This document shows, piece by piece, positions 1 through 8,011 of a DNA stretch of 25,431 nt (the stretch's first letter is position 1; each line of letters starts with the position of its first letter). The position numbers were made by a program, and so were the translations under genes. This stretch comes from SIG578 sp045543635 (GTDB taxonomy: Bacteria; Bacillota; Clostridia; Oscillospirales; Ruminococcaceae). Below the pieces are notes generated by a model. The model did not search any database and was not told the origin of the DNA. It was given only the letters and a program-made list of their open reading frames with translations. Location of the stretch: the NCBI GenBank assembly GCA_045543635.1, contig JAZQMT010000007.1, positions 1 to 25,431 of the forward strand. The letters are read 5' to 3'.

Positions 1-7
1 ATCCTAT

Positions 8-72
8 CCCTCCTCAAAAGCACATCCGATTGTTAACGGCTATATATTATCACAAAATCGTATTTTTTGCAA
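8..72 (-). promoter_or_regulatory. Promoter and ribosome binding site of a gene beyond the left edge
   Basis: Read on the minus strand, TTGCAA (72-67) and TAATAT (49-44) are separated by exactly 17 bases, a good sigma-A pair. GAGGAGGG follows at 15-8. The start codon would fall just outside the window, so a leftward gene begins immediately beyond position 1 and its product is unknown. Positions 73-130 show nothing I can name. Confidence 0.6.
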
Positions 73-133
73 GCATCGCGGATGGATATCCACAATTGTT
101 AGGGATTCTCTAATACCCCAAACCCTGCTTAGA

Positions 134-179
134 GCAAAAAAGAATGTTCATAGCGGACTAAAGTCCGTTATGAACATTC
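134..179 (-). terminator. Intrinsic terminator of tRNA-Pro
   Basis: An 18-bp inverted repeat (142-159 with 162-179) pairs completely with one G-U wobble. On the minus strand it is followed by a T run (141-134). It lies five bases past the tRNA CCA end. The apex GCGGACTAAAGTCCG recurs almost exactly in the hairpin at 25061-25116. Confidence 0.85.
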
Positions 180-183
180 AACT

Positions 184-260
184 TGGTCGGAGTGACGGGA
201 TTCGAACCCACGGCCTCTTGGTCCCGAACCAAGCGCGATACCAAACTTCGCTACACCCCG
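184..260 (-). tRNA. tRNA-Pro, anticodon CGG, CCA end encoded
   Basis: The minus strand folds into a full cloverleaf of 77 bases. The acceptor stem is CGGGGTG/CACTCCG with one G-U pair. The anticodon stem CTTGG/CCAAG encloses loop TTCGGGA, giving anticodon CGG, which reads the proline codon CCG. The T loop is TTCGAAT. The discriminator A and CCA are encoded. A 7-bp acceptor, a 4-bp D stem (GCGA/TCGC) and a 5-base variable loop are all present, so the gene looks functional. It has its own promoter upstream and a terminator immediately downstream, which points to a monocistronic unit. Confidence 0.96.
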
Positions 261-279
261 AATATTATGACTGACCCAT

Positions 280-309
280 ATTCTATCACGAAAAGTTGTG
301 AATTGTCAA
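280..309 (-). promoter_or_regulatory. Sigma-A promoter of tRNA-Pro
   Basis: On the minus strand TTGACA (309-304) and TAGAAT (285-280) are 18 bases apart, placing transcription start about ten bases before the tRNA 5' end. It diverges from the pyr operon promoter at 380-408. Confidence 0.75.
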
Positions 310-379
310 TGATATAAAACAATTTTTTTAAAATATTTTACTTTTTTTGCGATTTTATAAAAAGAATGACGAAACTTTG

Positions 380-408
380 TTGACAAAGTTTTTTTTGCGT
401 GGTATAAT
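380..408 (+). promoter_or_regulatory. Sigma-A promoter of the pyr operon
   Basis: TTGACA (380-385), a 17-base spacer, then TATAAT (403-408): a perfect consensus promoter. The -10 context GGTATAATTT is identical to that of the purine operon promoter at 10650-10678. Transcription should start near 414-416, leaving a leader of about 145 bases before pyrC. Such a strong promoter fits control by attenuation rather than by an activator. Confidence 0.9.
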
Positions 409-430
409 TTCCTAAAATAAATCTTTAAAA

Positions 431-539
431 CGATCCAGAGAGGTCGGCAAGATTTTAGAAATATGATAATAAGATGCGGCAGAGCTGTGTCTGTTTTCGT
501 ATGTGTTTGTCTTGCCGTTCCAGCAGGGCTTTTTGTTTT
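431..539 (+). promoter_or_regulatory. PyrR-binding leader (pyr attenuator)
   Basis: The segment CGATCCAGAGAGGTCG (431-446) folds as CGA-(T bulge)-CC-AGAGA-GG-TCG, the hairpin bound by the UMP/UTP-sensing protein PyrR in Bacillus pyr leaders. Against the consensus ARUCCNGNGAGGYU, the closing A-U pair is replaced by G-C, so the pairing is conserved. CGGCAAGA (445-452) can alternatively pair with TCTTGCCG (510-517), which would unfold the PyrR hairpin and act as antiterminator. A T-rich run (530-539) follows, but I cannot draw a strong terminator stem by eye, so the mode (transcription stop or translation block) is unsettled. No pyrR gene is in the window. Confidence 0.75.
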
Positions 540-560
540 ATATAGGGAAGGAAAAGTAAA

Positions 561-1781
561 ATGAGCGGACAGGAAATCTCAAAAAAAATAACACAAAATT
601 TTGATAAATTTTCTATTTCTGCTTGCCTTTCGCAGGCTAAATCTTTTGTCCCTGCCGATTTGTCTCAATATGCTGTTTTTCCCGGCTTTTGCGATGTGCA
701 TGTGCATTTTCGTGAGCCGGGTTTTTCTTATAAGGAAACGATTTTGAGCGGAAGCAGGGCGGCGGCAGCAGGAGGGTACAGCGCTGTTTGTACAATGCCT
801 AATCTTTCACCGGTTCCGGATAGCTATGAGCATTTAAAGCAGCAGCTTGATATTATTGAGCGCGATGCGGTTATTCATGTCTATCCATATGCTTCGATAA
901 CCGTTTCTCAAGCGGGCGAAAAGCTTTCCGCTCTTGAGGATATGGCAAAAGACGCTATTGCCTACTCGGATGACGGAAGGGGAGTCCAGCAGGATGAGAT
1001 GATGCGCGAGGCCATGATGCGTGCAAAAGCACTCGGCAAAATGATTGTTGCACATTGTGAGGTAAATTCGCTTCTTTTCGGAGGCTATATTCATGATGGA
1101 GAATATGCCAAAACCCACGGGCACAGAGGGATTTGTTCAGCAAGCGAATATAAACAGATTGAGCGAGATCTAAAGCTTGCAGAGGAAATTGGATGTAAAT
1201 ACCATGTCTGTCATATTTCTACAAAGGAAAGTGTGCAACTTATTCGTGAGGCAAAGGCACGTGGTGTAAATGTAACCTGTGAGACGGGGCCGCACTACCT
1301 TGTGCTTGATGACTCTGATTTGAAAGAGGAAGGCAGATTTAAAATGAATCCGCCGTTGCGTTCTAAAGAGGATAGGCTGGCACTTATAGAGGGAATAAAG
1401 GACGGAACGATTGATATGATTGCTACCGACCATGCTCCCCATAGTGCTGAGGAAAAAGCAAAGGGCCTTGAAAAAAGCGCTTTCGGCATCGTCGGTATTG
1501 AAACGGCGTTTCCAATTATGTATACAAAGCTTGTAAAAACAGGCATTATCTCAATGGAAAAACTTATTGACCTTTTGGTCATAAACCCGAGAAAACGCTT
1601 TCATATACCGCTTGGGGTAGACTTTTCTGTCTGGGATCTGGATGCAGAGTTTAGCGTTGACCCAGAGAAATTCCTTTCCAAAGGAAAGGCAACACCGTTT
1701 GAGGGGGAAAGGCTTTTCGGTGTGTGTTTACTCACAGTTTGTGACGGTAAGGTAGTTTATAATAAAAAAGATTTTGAATAG
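561..1781 (+). CDS. pyrC: Dihydroorotase, class I
   Basis: This enzyme reversibly cyclises N-carbamoyl-aspartate to dihydroorotate, the third step to UMP, in the cytoplasm. The metal-site residues are visible: DVHVHFREPG (residues 45-54, HxH), the YSDDG aspartate near 137-138 that bridges the two zinc ions in class I enzymes, H165 in VAHCE, H218 in CHIS, and D290 in ATDHAPH. At 406 residues it is slightly short. The segment before the HxH motif (about 40 residues) is shorter and less like the usual N-terminal beta-sandwich strands. The ATG follows AGGGAAGGAAAAG at good distance. It is the first gene of the operon and sits directly behind the PyrR-type leader. This function is secure. Confidence 0.95.
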   Translation: MSGQEISKKITQNFDKFSISACLSQAKSFVPADLSQYAVFPGFCDVHVHFREPGFSYKETILSGSRAAAAGGYSAVCTMPNLSPVPDSYEHLKQQLDIIERDAVIHVYPYASITVSQAGEKLSALEDMAKDAIAYSDDGRGVQQDEMMREAMMRAKALGKMIVAHCEVNSLLFGGYIHDGEYAKTHGHRGICSASEYKQIERDLKLAEEIGCKYHVCHISTKESVQLIREAKARGVNVTCETGPHYLVLDDSDLKEEGRFKMNPPLRSKEDRLALIEGIKDGTIDMIATDHAPHSAEEKAKGLEKSAFGIVGIETAFPIMYTKLVKTGIISMEKLIDLLVINPRKRFHIPLGVDFSVWDLDAEFSVDPEKFLSKGKATPFEGERLFGVCLLTVCDGKVVYNKKDFE

Positions 1782-1804
1782 AAATATTTTGGGAGGAAAT
1801 GGAA

Positions 1805-4800
1805 ATGGCAAAAAGAACGGATATTAAGAAAATTCTGATTATTGGCTCCGGCCCTATCGTTATTGGTCAGGCGGCTGAGTTTGACTATGCCGGCACGCAG
1901 GCATGCCTCGCGCTTAAAGAGGAGGGATATGAGGTTGTCCTCTGTAACTCCAACCCTGCAACGATTATGACGGATACTACCATTGCGGATAAGGTGTATA
2001 TGGAGCCGCTGACGCTTGAATATATTGCAAAGATTCTGCGCTATGAGCGCCCGGATGCTATCGTTCCCGGAATTGGCGGTCAGACAGGTCTTAACCTCGC
2101 TATGCAGCTTGAGAAAAAAGGTATTCTCAAAGAATGTGGCGTAGAGCTTCTCGGGACCAGCAGCGAAAGTATAGAAAGGGCAGAGGATAGAGAATTATTT
2201 AAAGAGCTCTGCCAGTCTATCGGTGAGCCTACAATTCCTTCCGAAATCACTTATAGCATTGAAGAAGCAAAAGAAGCTGCTAAACGCATCGGTTATCCGG
2301 TTGTTTTGCGCCCTGCATTCACACTTGGTGGAACAGGCGGCGGTTTTGCATATGATGAGGAAGAGCTTATCGATGTCGGTCTTAACGCATTTAAGCTTTC
2401 CCCTGTGCATCAGGTTCTTATCGAAAAGAGTGTTAAAGGTTATAAGGAAATTGAATTTGAAGTCATGCGTGACTCTAATGACCATGCAATTACCATCTGC
2501 GGCATGGAAAATGTCGACCCTGTGGGTGTCCACACCGGTGACTCTATCGTTGTCGCCCCTATCATGACGCTTAATGACCATGATCTTAAAATGCTCAACG
2601 ATAGTGCTATCAAGCTTATTAAGGAGCTTAAAATCGAAGGCGGCTGTAATGTTCAGTTTGCTTTAAACCCCAATTCCAGCGAGTATTATCTTATCGAGGT
2701 AAACCCCCGCGTTTCTCGTTCCTCTGCGCTTGCTTCTAAAGCCAGCGGTTACCCTATTGCAAGAGTTACTGCTAAAATTGCTGTCGGCATGGCGCTTGAG
2801 GATATTGCTATTGCTAACACAAATGCGGCATTTGAGCCCAGCCTTGACTATGTTATTGCAAAGCTGCCGCGTTTCCCCTTTGATAAATTTACAACTGCTC
2901 CCAACACCCTCGGAACTCAGATGAAGGCAACGGGCGAGGTTATGGGAATCGGCTCTAACCTTGAGGAATGTCTCTTAAAATCAGTCCGCTCGCTTGAAAT
3001 AGGTGCCTGCCATTTCCACCTTCCCAAGTTTGATCCTATGGAAACGAATCAACTGCTCGCTTATATAACTGAGTTTAAGGATGATAATATCTTTGCTATC
3101 GCAGAGCTCCTTCGCCGCGGAACCTCTGTCGAGAAGCTTTATGAAATCACACAGATCACTCCCTATTTCCTCGAATCGGTTAAAAAGATTGTGGATATGG
3201 AGAAAACTATTGAGGCTAACTACAAAGATTTGGAAACGCTTAAAGCTGCTAAGAAAATGGGCTTTGGCGATAAGTTTATAGCAAAGCTCTGGAAAATGAG
3301 TGAGCTTGAGGTTTATAACTTCCGTAAAGAACAGAATCTATTCCCCATATACCGAATGGTTGATACCTGCCACACCAATGCTTACATTCCTTATTTCTAT
3401 TCGTCCTATACCGGAGAAAACGCATCTAAACTTACTGATAAAAAGAAAATCGTTGTTCTCGGCGCAGGTCCTATCCGTATCGGTCAGGGTGTCGAGTTCG
3501 ACTATTCGACCGTTCACGCTGTAACTACTATCAAAAACTCCGGTTACGAGGCTATCATCATCAATAATAACCCCGAAACCGTTTCTACCGACTACACTAC
3601 TGCGGACAAGCTCTATTTTGAGCCCCTCACGCCCGAAGATGTTATGAACATCATTGAGTTTGAAAAGCCTGAGGGAATAATCGCATCTCTCGGCGGTCAG
3701 ACTGCTATCAACCTTGCAGAGCCTCTGCGTGAGCGCGGAGTAAAAATCATCGGTACTGACTGTGCAGCAATTGAGCGTGCTGAAAACCGCGATAGCTTTG
3801 AAAAGGTGCTTAATAGCTTGAATATCCCGCAGCCGAAAGGAAAAGCTGTCACCAAGATTGAGGACGGAATTAACGCAGCGGCTGAGATTGGTTATCCCGT
3901 TCTTGTCCGCCCCAGCTTTGTTCTGGGGGGAAGAGCAATGCAAATCGTCGCAAACGAGGAGCAACTTCGTCATTATCTTAAAACCGCTGTTGAAATCGAT
4001 GAGGATAAGCCTGTTCTCGTTGATAAATATATTCAGGGTAAAGAGGTCGAGGTCGATGCTATTTGTGACGGTAGAGATGTATTCGTTCCGGGTATTATGG
4101 AACTTGTTGAACGCACCGGTGTTCATAGCGGCGACTCAATTAGTGTTTATCCCACATTCAGCATTTCTGATAAGGTAAAAGGAATTATTCTCCAGTATGC
4201 TAAAAAGCTTGGATTAGGTATTGGAATTATCGGTCTTTATAATATTCAGTTTATTGTTGACGAAAATGAAAACGTTTTTATCATTGAGGTTAATCCGCGC
4301 TCTTCCAGAACCGTCCCATTCCTTTCCAAAGCAACCGGATACAGCTTAGCTGATATAGCAACCGAGGTAATTTTGGGTAAGAGCCTTAAAGAGCAGGGAA
4401 TTTTTGATATTTATCCGCAAGAGAAAAACAGAGTGTATGTCAAGGTTCCTGTATTCTCTTTTAACAAAATTCGCGGACTTGACGCATATCTTTCCCCTGA
4501 AATGAAATCCACCGGCGAAGCTATTGGTTATGATGATAAGCTTAATCGCGCTCTTTACAAAGCGCTTCAGGCTTCGGGTATGCATCTGCAAAATTACGGA
4601 ACCGTGCTAGCCACCATCGCTGATAAGGATAAAGAGGAGGCTCTTCCGCTTATCCGCCGTTTCTACAACCTCGGATTTAACATTCAGGCAACTGAAGGAA
4701 CCGCCAGCTTCCTTAAAGAAAATGGAATTCGTACTCATGTTCTCCAAAAAATCAGTGACGGTAGTGATGAAATCCCCGAAGCTATCCGTCAGGGACATAT

Positions 4801-4978
4801 TGCTTATGTTATCAACACCCGCGATGTCGGTGCAGTGGGTCAGGCAAGCGATGGTCAGGAGATTCGCCGCGTTGCAACCGATAACAATGTCACTATCTTT
4901 ACCGCATTAGATACCGTTCGCGTGCTTCTCGATGTTTTGGAAGAAACAACACTCACTATTTCCACTATTGATGCATAA
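1805..4978 (+). CDS. carB: Carbamoyl-phosphate synthase large subunit
   Basis: It makes carbamoyl phosphate from bicarbonate, ammonia and two ATP, for pyrimidines and arginine. The protein of 1057 residues has the duplicated layout of the family: two carboxylation/phosphorylation halves, each opening with a nucleotide-binding motif (IGSGPIVIGQ and LGAGPIRIGQ) and holding an ATP-grasp fold (EVNPRVSRSSALASKA and EVNPRSSRTVPFLSKA), then a C-terminal MGS-like allosteric domain after about residue 930. I chose the ATG at 1805 over 1799 because GGGAGGA (1791-1797) is seven bases before the former and only one before the latter, and MAKRTDIKK is the usual family start. The small subunit gene carA, which supplies ammonia from glutamine, is not adjacent and must lie elsewhere. 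Confidence 0.97.
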   Translation: MAKRTDIKKILIIGSGPIVIGQAAEFDYAGTQACLALKEEGYEVVLCNSNPATIMTDTTIADKVYMEPLTLEYIAKILRYERPDAIVPGIGGQTGLNLAMQLEKKGILKECGVELLGTSSESIERAEDRELFKELCQSIGEPTIPSEITYSIEEAKEAAKRIGYPVVLRPAFTLGGTGGGFAYDEEELIDVGLNAFKLSPVHQVLIEKSVKGYKEIEFEVMRDSNDHAITICGMENVDPVGVHTGDSIVVAPIMTLNDHDLKMLNDSAIKLIKELKIEGGCNVQFALNPNSSEYYLIEVNPRVSRSSALASKASGYPIARVTAKIAVGMALEDIAIANTNAAFEPSLDYVIAKLPRFPFDKFTTAPNTLGTQMKATGEVMGIGSNLEECLLKSVRSLEIGACHFHLPKFDPMETNQLLAYITEFKDDNIFAIAELLRRGTSVEKLYEITQITPYFLESVKKIVDMEKTIEANYKDLETLKAAKKMGFGDKFIAKLWKMSELEVYNFRKEQNLFPIYRMVDTCHTNAYIPYFYSSYTGENASKLTDKKKIVVLGAGPIRIGQGVEFDYSTVHAVTTIKNSGYEAIIINNNPETVSTDYTTADKLYFEPLTPEDVMNIIEFEKPEGIIASLGGQTAINLAEPLRERGVKIIGTDCAAIERAENRDSFEKVLNSLNIPQPKGKAVTKIEDGINAAAEIGYPVLVRPSFVLGGRAMQIVANEEQLRHYLKTAVEIDEDKPVLVDKYIQGKEVEVDAICDGRDVFVPGIMELVERTGVHSGDSISVYPTFSISDKVKGIILQYAKKLGLGIGIIGLYNIQFIVDENENVFIIEVNPRSSRTVPFLSKATGYSLADIATEVILGKSLKEQGIFDIYPQEKNRVYVKVPVFSFNKIRGLDAYLSPEMKSTGEAIGYDDKLNRALYKALQASGMHLQNYGTVLATIADKDKEEALPLIRRFYNLGFNIQATEGTASFLKENGIRTHVLQKISDGSDEIPEAIRQGHIAYVINTRDVGAVGQASDGQEIRRVATDNNVTIFTALDTVRVLLDVLEETTLTISTIDA

Positions 4979-4993
4979 AAGTAAGGAGCAGAA

Positions 4994-5728
4994 ATGAAAC
5001 AGGGACTTTTTGAAATTATCGAAAACACCCCGCTGACTGAAAATGTTTATAGAATGCGCTTGCGCGGTGATACATCTGATATTACCGCGTCGGGACAGTT
5101 TATAAACATTAAGCTTGATGGGCTTTATTTGCGCCGTCCCATATCGGTGTGTGACTGCGAGGGTGATGTTGTAACTATTATTTACAAGGTGGTTGGAAAA
5201 GGAACAGAGCAAATGTCCAACATGAAAAAGGGTAGCCTTGATGTTCTCACAGGTCTTGGTAATGGCTATGATACCCGTGACAGCGGCGATAAACCGCTGC
5301 TGCTTGGCGGAGGAGTCGGTGTTCCGCCGCTCTATATGCTTGCAAAACAGCTTATAAAAGAGGGAAAACAGGTTTCTGTTATTCTTGGATTTAATACTAA
5401 AAGTGAGGTTTTCTATAAAGAAGAGTTTGAGGCTCTTGGTGCAAATGTTACTGTTACAACAGTGGACGGTTCGCTCGGTGTTAAAGGTTTTGTAACCGAT
5501 GCCGCTCGCAGTATGGATTATTCATATTACTATACCTGCGGTCCTGAGCCGATGCTTGGTGCAATTTACAGTAGCTTAAAAACCTCCGGCCAGCTCTCTT
5601 TTGAGGAGAGAATGGGATGCGGATTTGGGGCATGTATGGGCTGCTCCTGTAAAACCGTTACCGGTTATAAGAGAATTTGTAAAGATGGTCCTGTGCTTAA
5701 AAAGGAGGAAATTCTATGGGAAAAATGA
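4994..5728 (+). CDS. pyrK: Dihydroorotate dehydrogenase B, electron transfer subunit
   Basis: PyrK passes electrons from PyrD through FAD and a [2Fe-2S] cluster to NAD+. Of its 244 residues, the FAD-binding motif LRRPISV is near 46-52, the NAD-binding glycine loop GGGVGVPP is at 105-112, and the iron-sulfur cysteines C209, C214, C217 and C229 form C-x4-C-x2-C-x11-C near the C terminus. AAGGAG lies eight bases before the ATG. Its end overlaps pyrD by 13 bases, which suggests coupled translation of the two partners. The pair defines class 1B, the NAD-dependent form typical of Firmicutes and not linked to quinones. Confidence 0.96.
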   Translation: MKQGLFEIIENTPLTENVYRMRLRGDTSDITASGQFINIKLDGLYLRRPISVCDCEGDVVTIIYKVVGKGTEQMSNMKKGSLDVLTGLGNGYDTRDSGDKPLLLGGGVGVPPLYMLAKQLIKEGKQVSVILGFNTKSEVFYKEEFEALGANVTVTTVDGSLGVKGFVTDAARSMDYSYYYTCGPEPMLGAIYSSLKTSGQLSFEERMGCGFGACMGCSCKTVTGYKRICKDGPVLKKEEILWEK

Positions 5729-6627
5729 ATGTCAACCTTTGTGGCATAGAGCTTGATAATCCGGTTATCCCCGCAAGCGGAACTTTCGGTTATGGTTACG
5801 AATTTGCCGAGCTATATGACATTAATGTGCTGGGTACCTTCTCTTTTAAGGGAACTACCAAAGATGCCCGCTTCGGAAATCCTACTCCCCGTATTGCTGA
5901 ATGTTATGCCGGTATGATCAATGCAGTAGGCTTGCAAAACCCGGGTGTTGAAAAGGTTATTTCCGAGGAACTACCGAAACTTAAAAAATGCTTTAATAAA
6001 AAGGTAATGGCAAATGTCAGCGGTTTTTCGATTGAGGATTATGCCTACACCTGTGAAAAGCTTGATAAAGAACAGCAGGTCGGCTGGCTTGAAGTTAATG
6101 TCAGTTGTCCCAATGTTCACGGCGGCGGAATGAGCTCCGGAACATCGCCTGAGGCTGCCGCTGAGGTTACAAAAGCCGTCAAAAAAGTTACAACCAAACC
6201 TGTCATTGTAAAGCTTTCCCCAAATGTAACCGATATTGTTTCCATTGCAAAAGCTTGTGAGGATGCAGGGGCGGATGGTATCAGCCTTATTAACACTCTG
6301 CTCGGAATGAGAATTGACCTTAAAACCAAAAAGCCCGTCATTGCCAATAAAATGGGTGGTTTTTCGGGAAGTGCTATCTTTCCGGTTGCAGTCAGAATGG
6401 TCTATCAGGTAGCAAATGCCGTTAAAATTCCTGTTGTTGGTATGGGTGGTGTGAGTAGCGCAGAGGATGTTATAGAAATGATGCTTGCCGGTGCAACGGC
6501 TGTTGAGGTTGGAGCGGCAAACCTTATCGATCCTTTTGTCTCACGAGATATTGTAAATAATCTGCCTGCTGTTATGGAAAAACATAATATAACGGCTCTA
6601 AAAGATATTATAGGAGGAGTTAAGTAA
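5716..6627 (+). CDS. pyrD: Dihydroorotate dehydrogenase class 1B, catalytic subunit
   Basis: It oxidises dihydroorotate to orotate using FMN and works as a heterotetramer with PyrK. The 303-residue TIM barrel shows FMN and substrate motifs: SGTFGYG (21-27), FKGTT (44-48), NAVGLQNPG (69-77) and NVSCPNVHGG (128-137). C131 is the catalytic base of class 1 enzymes. KLSPN (166-170) and GMGGV close the phosphate site. The ATG at 5716 is seven bases after AGGAGG, which lies inside the end of pyrK. The stop codon overlaps the pyrF start by one base. Confidence 0.97.
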   Translation: MGKMNVNLCGIELDNPVIPASGTFGYGYEFAELYDINVLGTFSFKGTTKDARFGNPTPRIAECYAGMINAVGLQNPGVEKVISEELPKLKKCFNKKVMANVSGFSIEDYAYTCEKLDKEQQVGWLEVNVSCPNVHGGGMSSGTSPEAAAEVTKAVKKVTTKPVIVKLSPNVTDIVSIAKACEDAGADGISLINTLLGMRIDLKTKKPVIANKMGGFSGSAIFPVAVRMVYQVANAVKIPVVGMGGVSSAEDVIEMMLAGATAVEVGAANLIDPFVSRDIVNNLPAVMEKHNITALKDIIGGVK

Positions 6628-7325
6628 TGGGTAAGGACGTAATTATTGCTTGCGATTTTGCAAGTGCACAAGATGTGTTTTCTTTCCTTGATAAATTTAC
6701 TGAAAGAAAACCTTTTGTAAAGATCGGAATGGAGCTTTTTTATGCAGAAGGTCCTCAGATTGTTCGTGAAATAAAGAAGCGCGGTCACAAAATATTTCTT
6801 GATTTAAAGCTTCACGATATTCCGAATACTGTGAAAAAATCCATGGCTGTTCTTTCGCATCTCGATGTGGATATGACCAATCTTCACGCTGCAGGAACCT
6901 GTAGAATGATGCAGGCAGCTATCGAGGGCTTAACTCGCCCGGACGGTAGCAGACCGCTCCTTATCGCTGTAACCCAGCTTACCTCTACCGACCAAGAAAG
7001 TATGGAACAGGATCTTCTTATAAAAGAGCCTATTGATAAGGTTGTTATGCATTATGCTGCTAATGCCAAAAAGGCAGGACTTGATGGTGTTGTTTGTTCT
7101 CCTCTGGAGGCAGGTAAGGTCCATGAAACCTGCGGTGAGAAATTCTTAACCGTTACCCCCGGCGTCCGTTTTGCAGATGGTGACATCGGAGATCAGAAAA
7201 GGGTTATGACTCCGGCAGAAGCTAAAAAAATCGGTTCGGATTATATCGTTGTCGGCCGTCCAATCACAGCAGCCGAGGATCCTGTTGCGGCTTATAACCG
7301 TTGCGTTGCTGAATTTGTAGATTAA
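6627..7325 (+). CDS. pyrF: Orotidine 5'-phosphate decarboxylase
   Basis: It decarboxylates OMP to UMP, the last step of the pathway. The protein has 232 residues. D10 in ACDFA and the catalytic D-K-D triad in FLDLKLHDIPNTV (D59, K61, D64) are intact, and the phosphate loop VVGRPI is near the C terminus. It starts with TAATG, overlapping the pyrD stop by one base, and has AGGAGG at 6613-6618 inside the end of pyrD, so the two are probably translationally coupled. Confidence 0.96.
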   Translation: MGKDVIIACDFASAQDVFSFLDKFTERKPFVKIGMELFYAEGPQIVREIKKRGHKIFLDLKLHDIPNTVKKSMAVLSHLDVDMTNLHAAGTCRMMQAAIEGLTRPDGSRPLLIAVTQLTSTDQESMEQDLLIKEPIDKVVMHYAANAKKAGLDGVVCSPLEAGKVHETCGEKFLTVTPGVRFADGDIGDQKRVMTPAEAKKIGSDYIVVGRPITAAEDPVAAYNRCVAEFVD

Positions 7326-7338
7326 GGAGGAGTTTATA

Positions 7339-7995
7339 ATGGAAAGCTATAAAAGAGAATTTATTCAGTTTCTTGAGGGCGCAGGAGTGCTTAAATTTGG
7401 AGATTTTACCGCAAAAAGCGGAAGAAAGATTCCTTATTTTATAAATGCCGGCGATATTAAGACAGGTGATCAGATTTCTAAACTCGGTGAGTTTTATGCC
7501 AAGGCTTACTTTGAAAAGGTTGGGAATAAGAAAACCGTTCTTTACGGACCTGCTTATAAGGGTATTCCCATTGCAGTTTCAGTAGCAGTTGCTCTTTCTA
7601 AAAATGACCTTGATGTTCCTTTCTTCTTTAATAGAAAAGAAGAAAAGGATCACGGTGAGGGTGGAGTGTTTGTCGGATATAAGCCCAAGGCAGGCGAAGA
7701 AATCGTTATTGTTGAGGATGTTATCACTGCAGGTACGGCTATTAGAGAAAGTATGTCTATTCTTTCATCTCTTGAGGGCTGTAAGGTTGCCGCTACATTT
7801 GTTATGGTAGACCGTAAAGAAAAAGGAAAGACGGAAAAATCCGCAATGGCAGAGGTTTCAGAGGAGTTTGGATTCCCTGTATATTCTGTTGTTGATGTAT
7901 ATGATATTATTGAATACCTCGAGGAAGACGAATCAAACCGTGAAAATGTTGAGCGCATTAAAAAATACCTTGAAGTAAACGGCGCAAAGCAATAA
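7339..7995 (+). CDS. pyrE: Orotate phosphoribosyltransferase
   Basis: It joins orotate and PRPP to give OMP. The 218-residue type I phosphoribosyltransferase carries the PRPP loop IVIVEDVITAGTA (about 123-135), the substrate motif YGPAYKGIPIA (69-79) and the flexible catalytic loop FNRKEEKDHGEGG (97-109) with its lysines and histidine. AAGGAGGAG precedes the ATG at good distance, and the gap to pyrF is only 13 bases. The C-terminal 30 residues are charged, a common feature of this enzyme. Gene order pyrF-pyrE places it directly after the enzyme that uses its product. Confidence 0.96.
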   Translation: MESYKREFIQFLEGAGVLKFGDFTAKSGRKIPYFINAGDIKTGDQISKLGEFYAKAYFEKVGNKKTVLYGPAYKGIPIAVSVAVALSKNDLDVPFFFNRKEEKDHGEGGVFVGYKPKAGEEIVIVEDVITAGTAIRESMSILSSLEGCKVAATFVMVDRKEKGKTEKSAMAEVSEEFGFPVYSVVDVYDIIEYLEEDESNRENVERIKKYLEVNGAKQ

Positions 7996-8011
7996 GAAAG
8001 GGACTTTTATA

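Noticed and set aside
1799..1804. carB start at ATG 1799
   Set aside because: It is only one base after the GGGAGGA site. ATG 1805 has normal spacing and gives the usual N terminus.
3338..4126. Long minus-strand frame (262 residues) inside carB
   Set aside because: It lies wholly within a certain gene, has no ribosome binding site and no recognisable motif, and is a by-product of codon use in carB. The same applies to minus-strand frames inside fhs (22788-23648) and purL (20853-21488).
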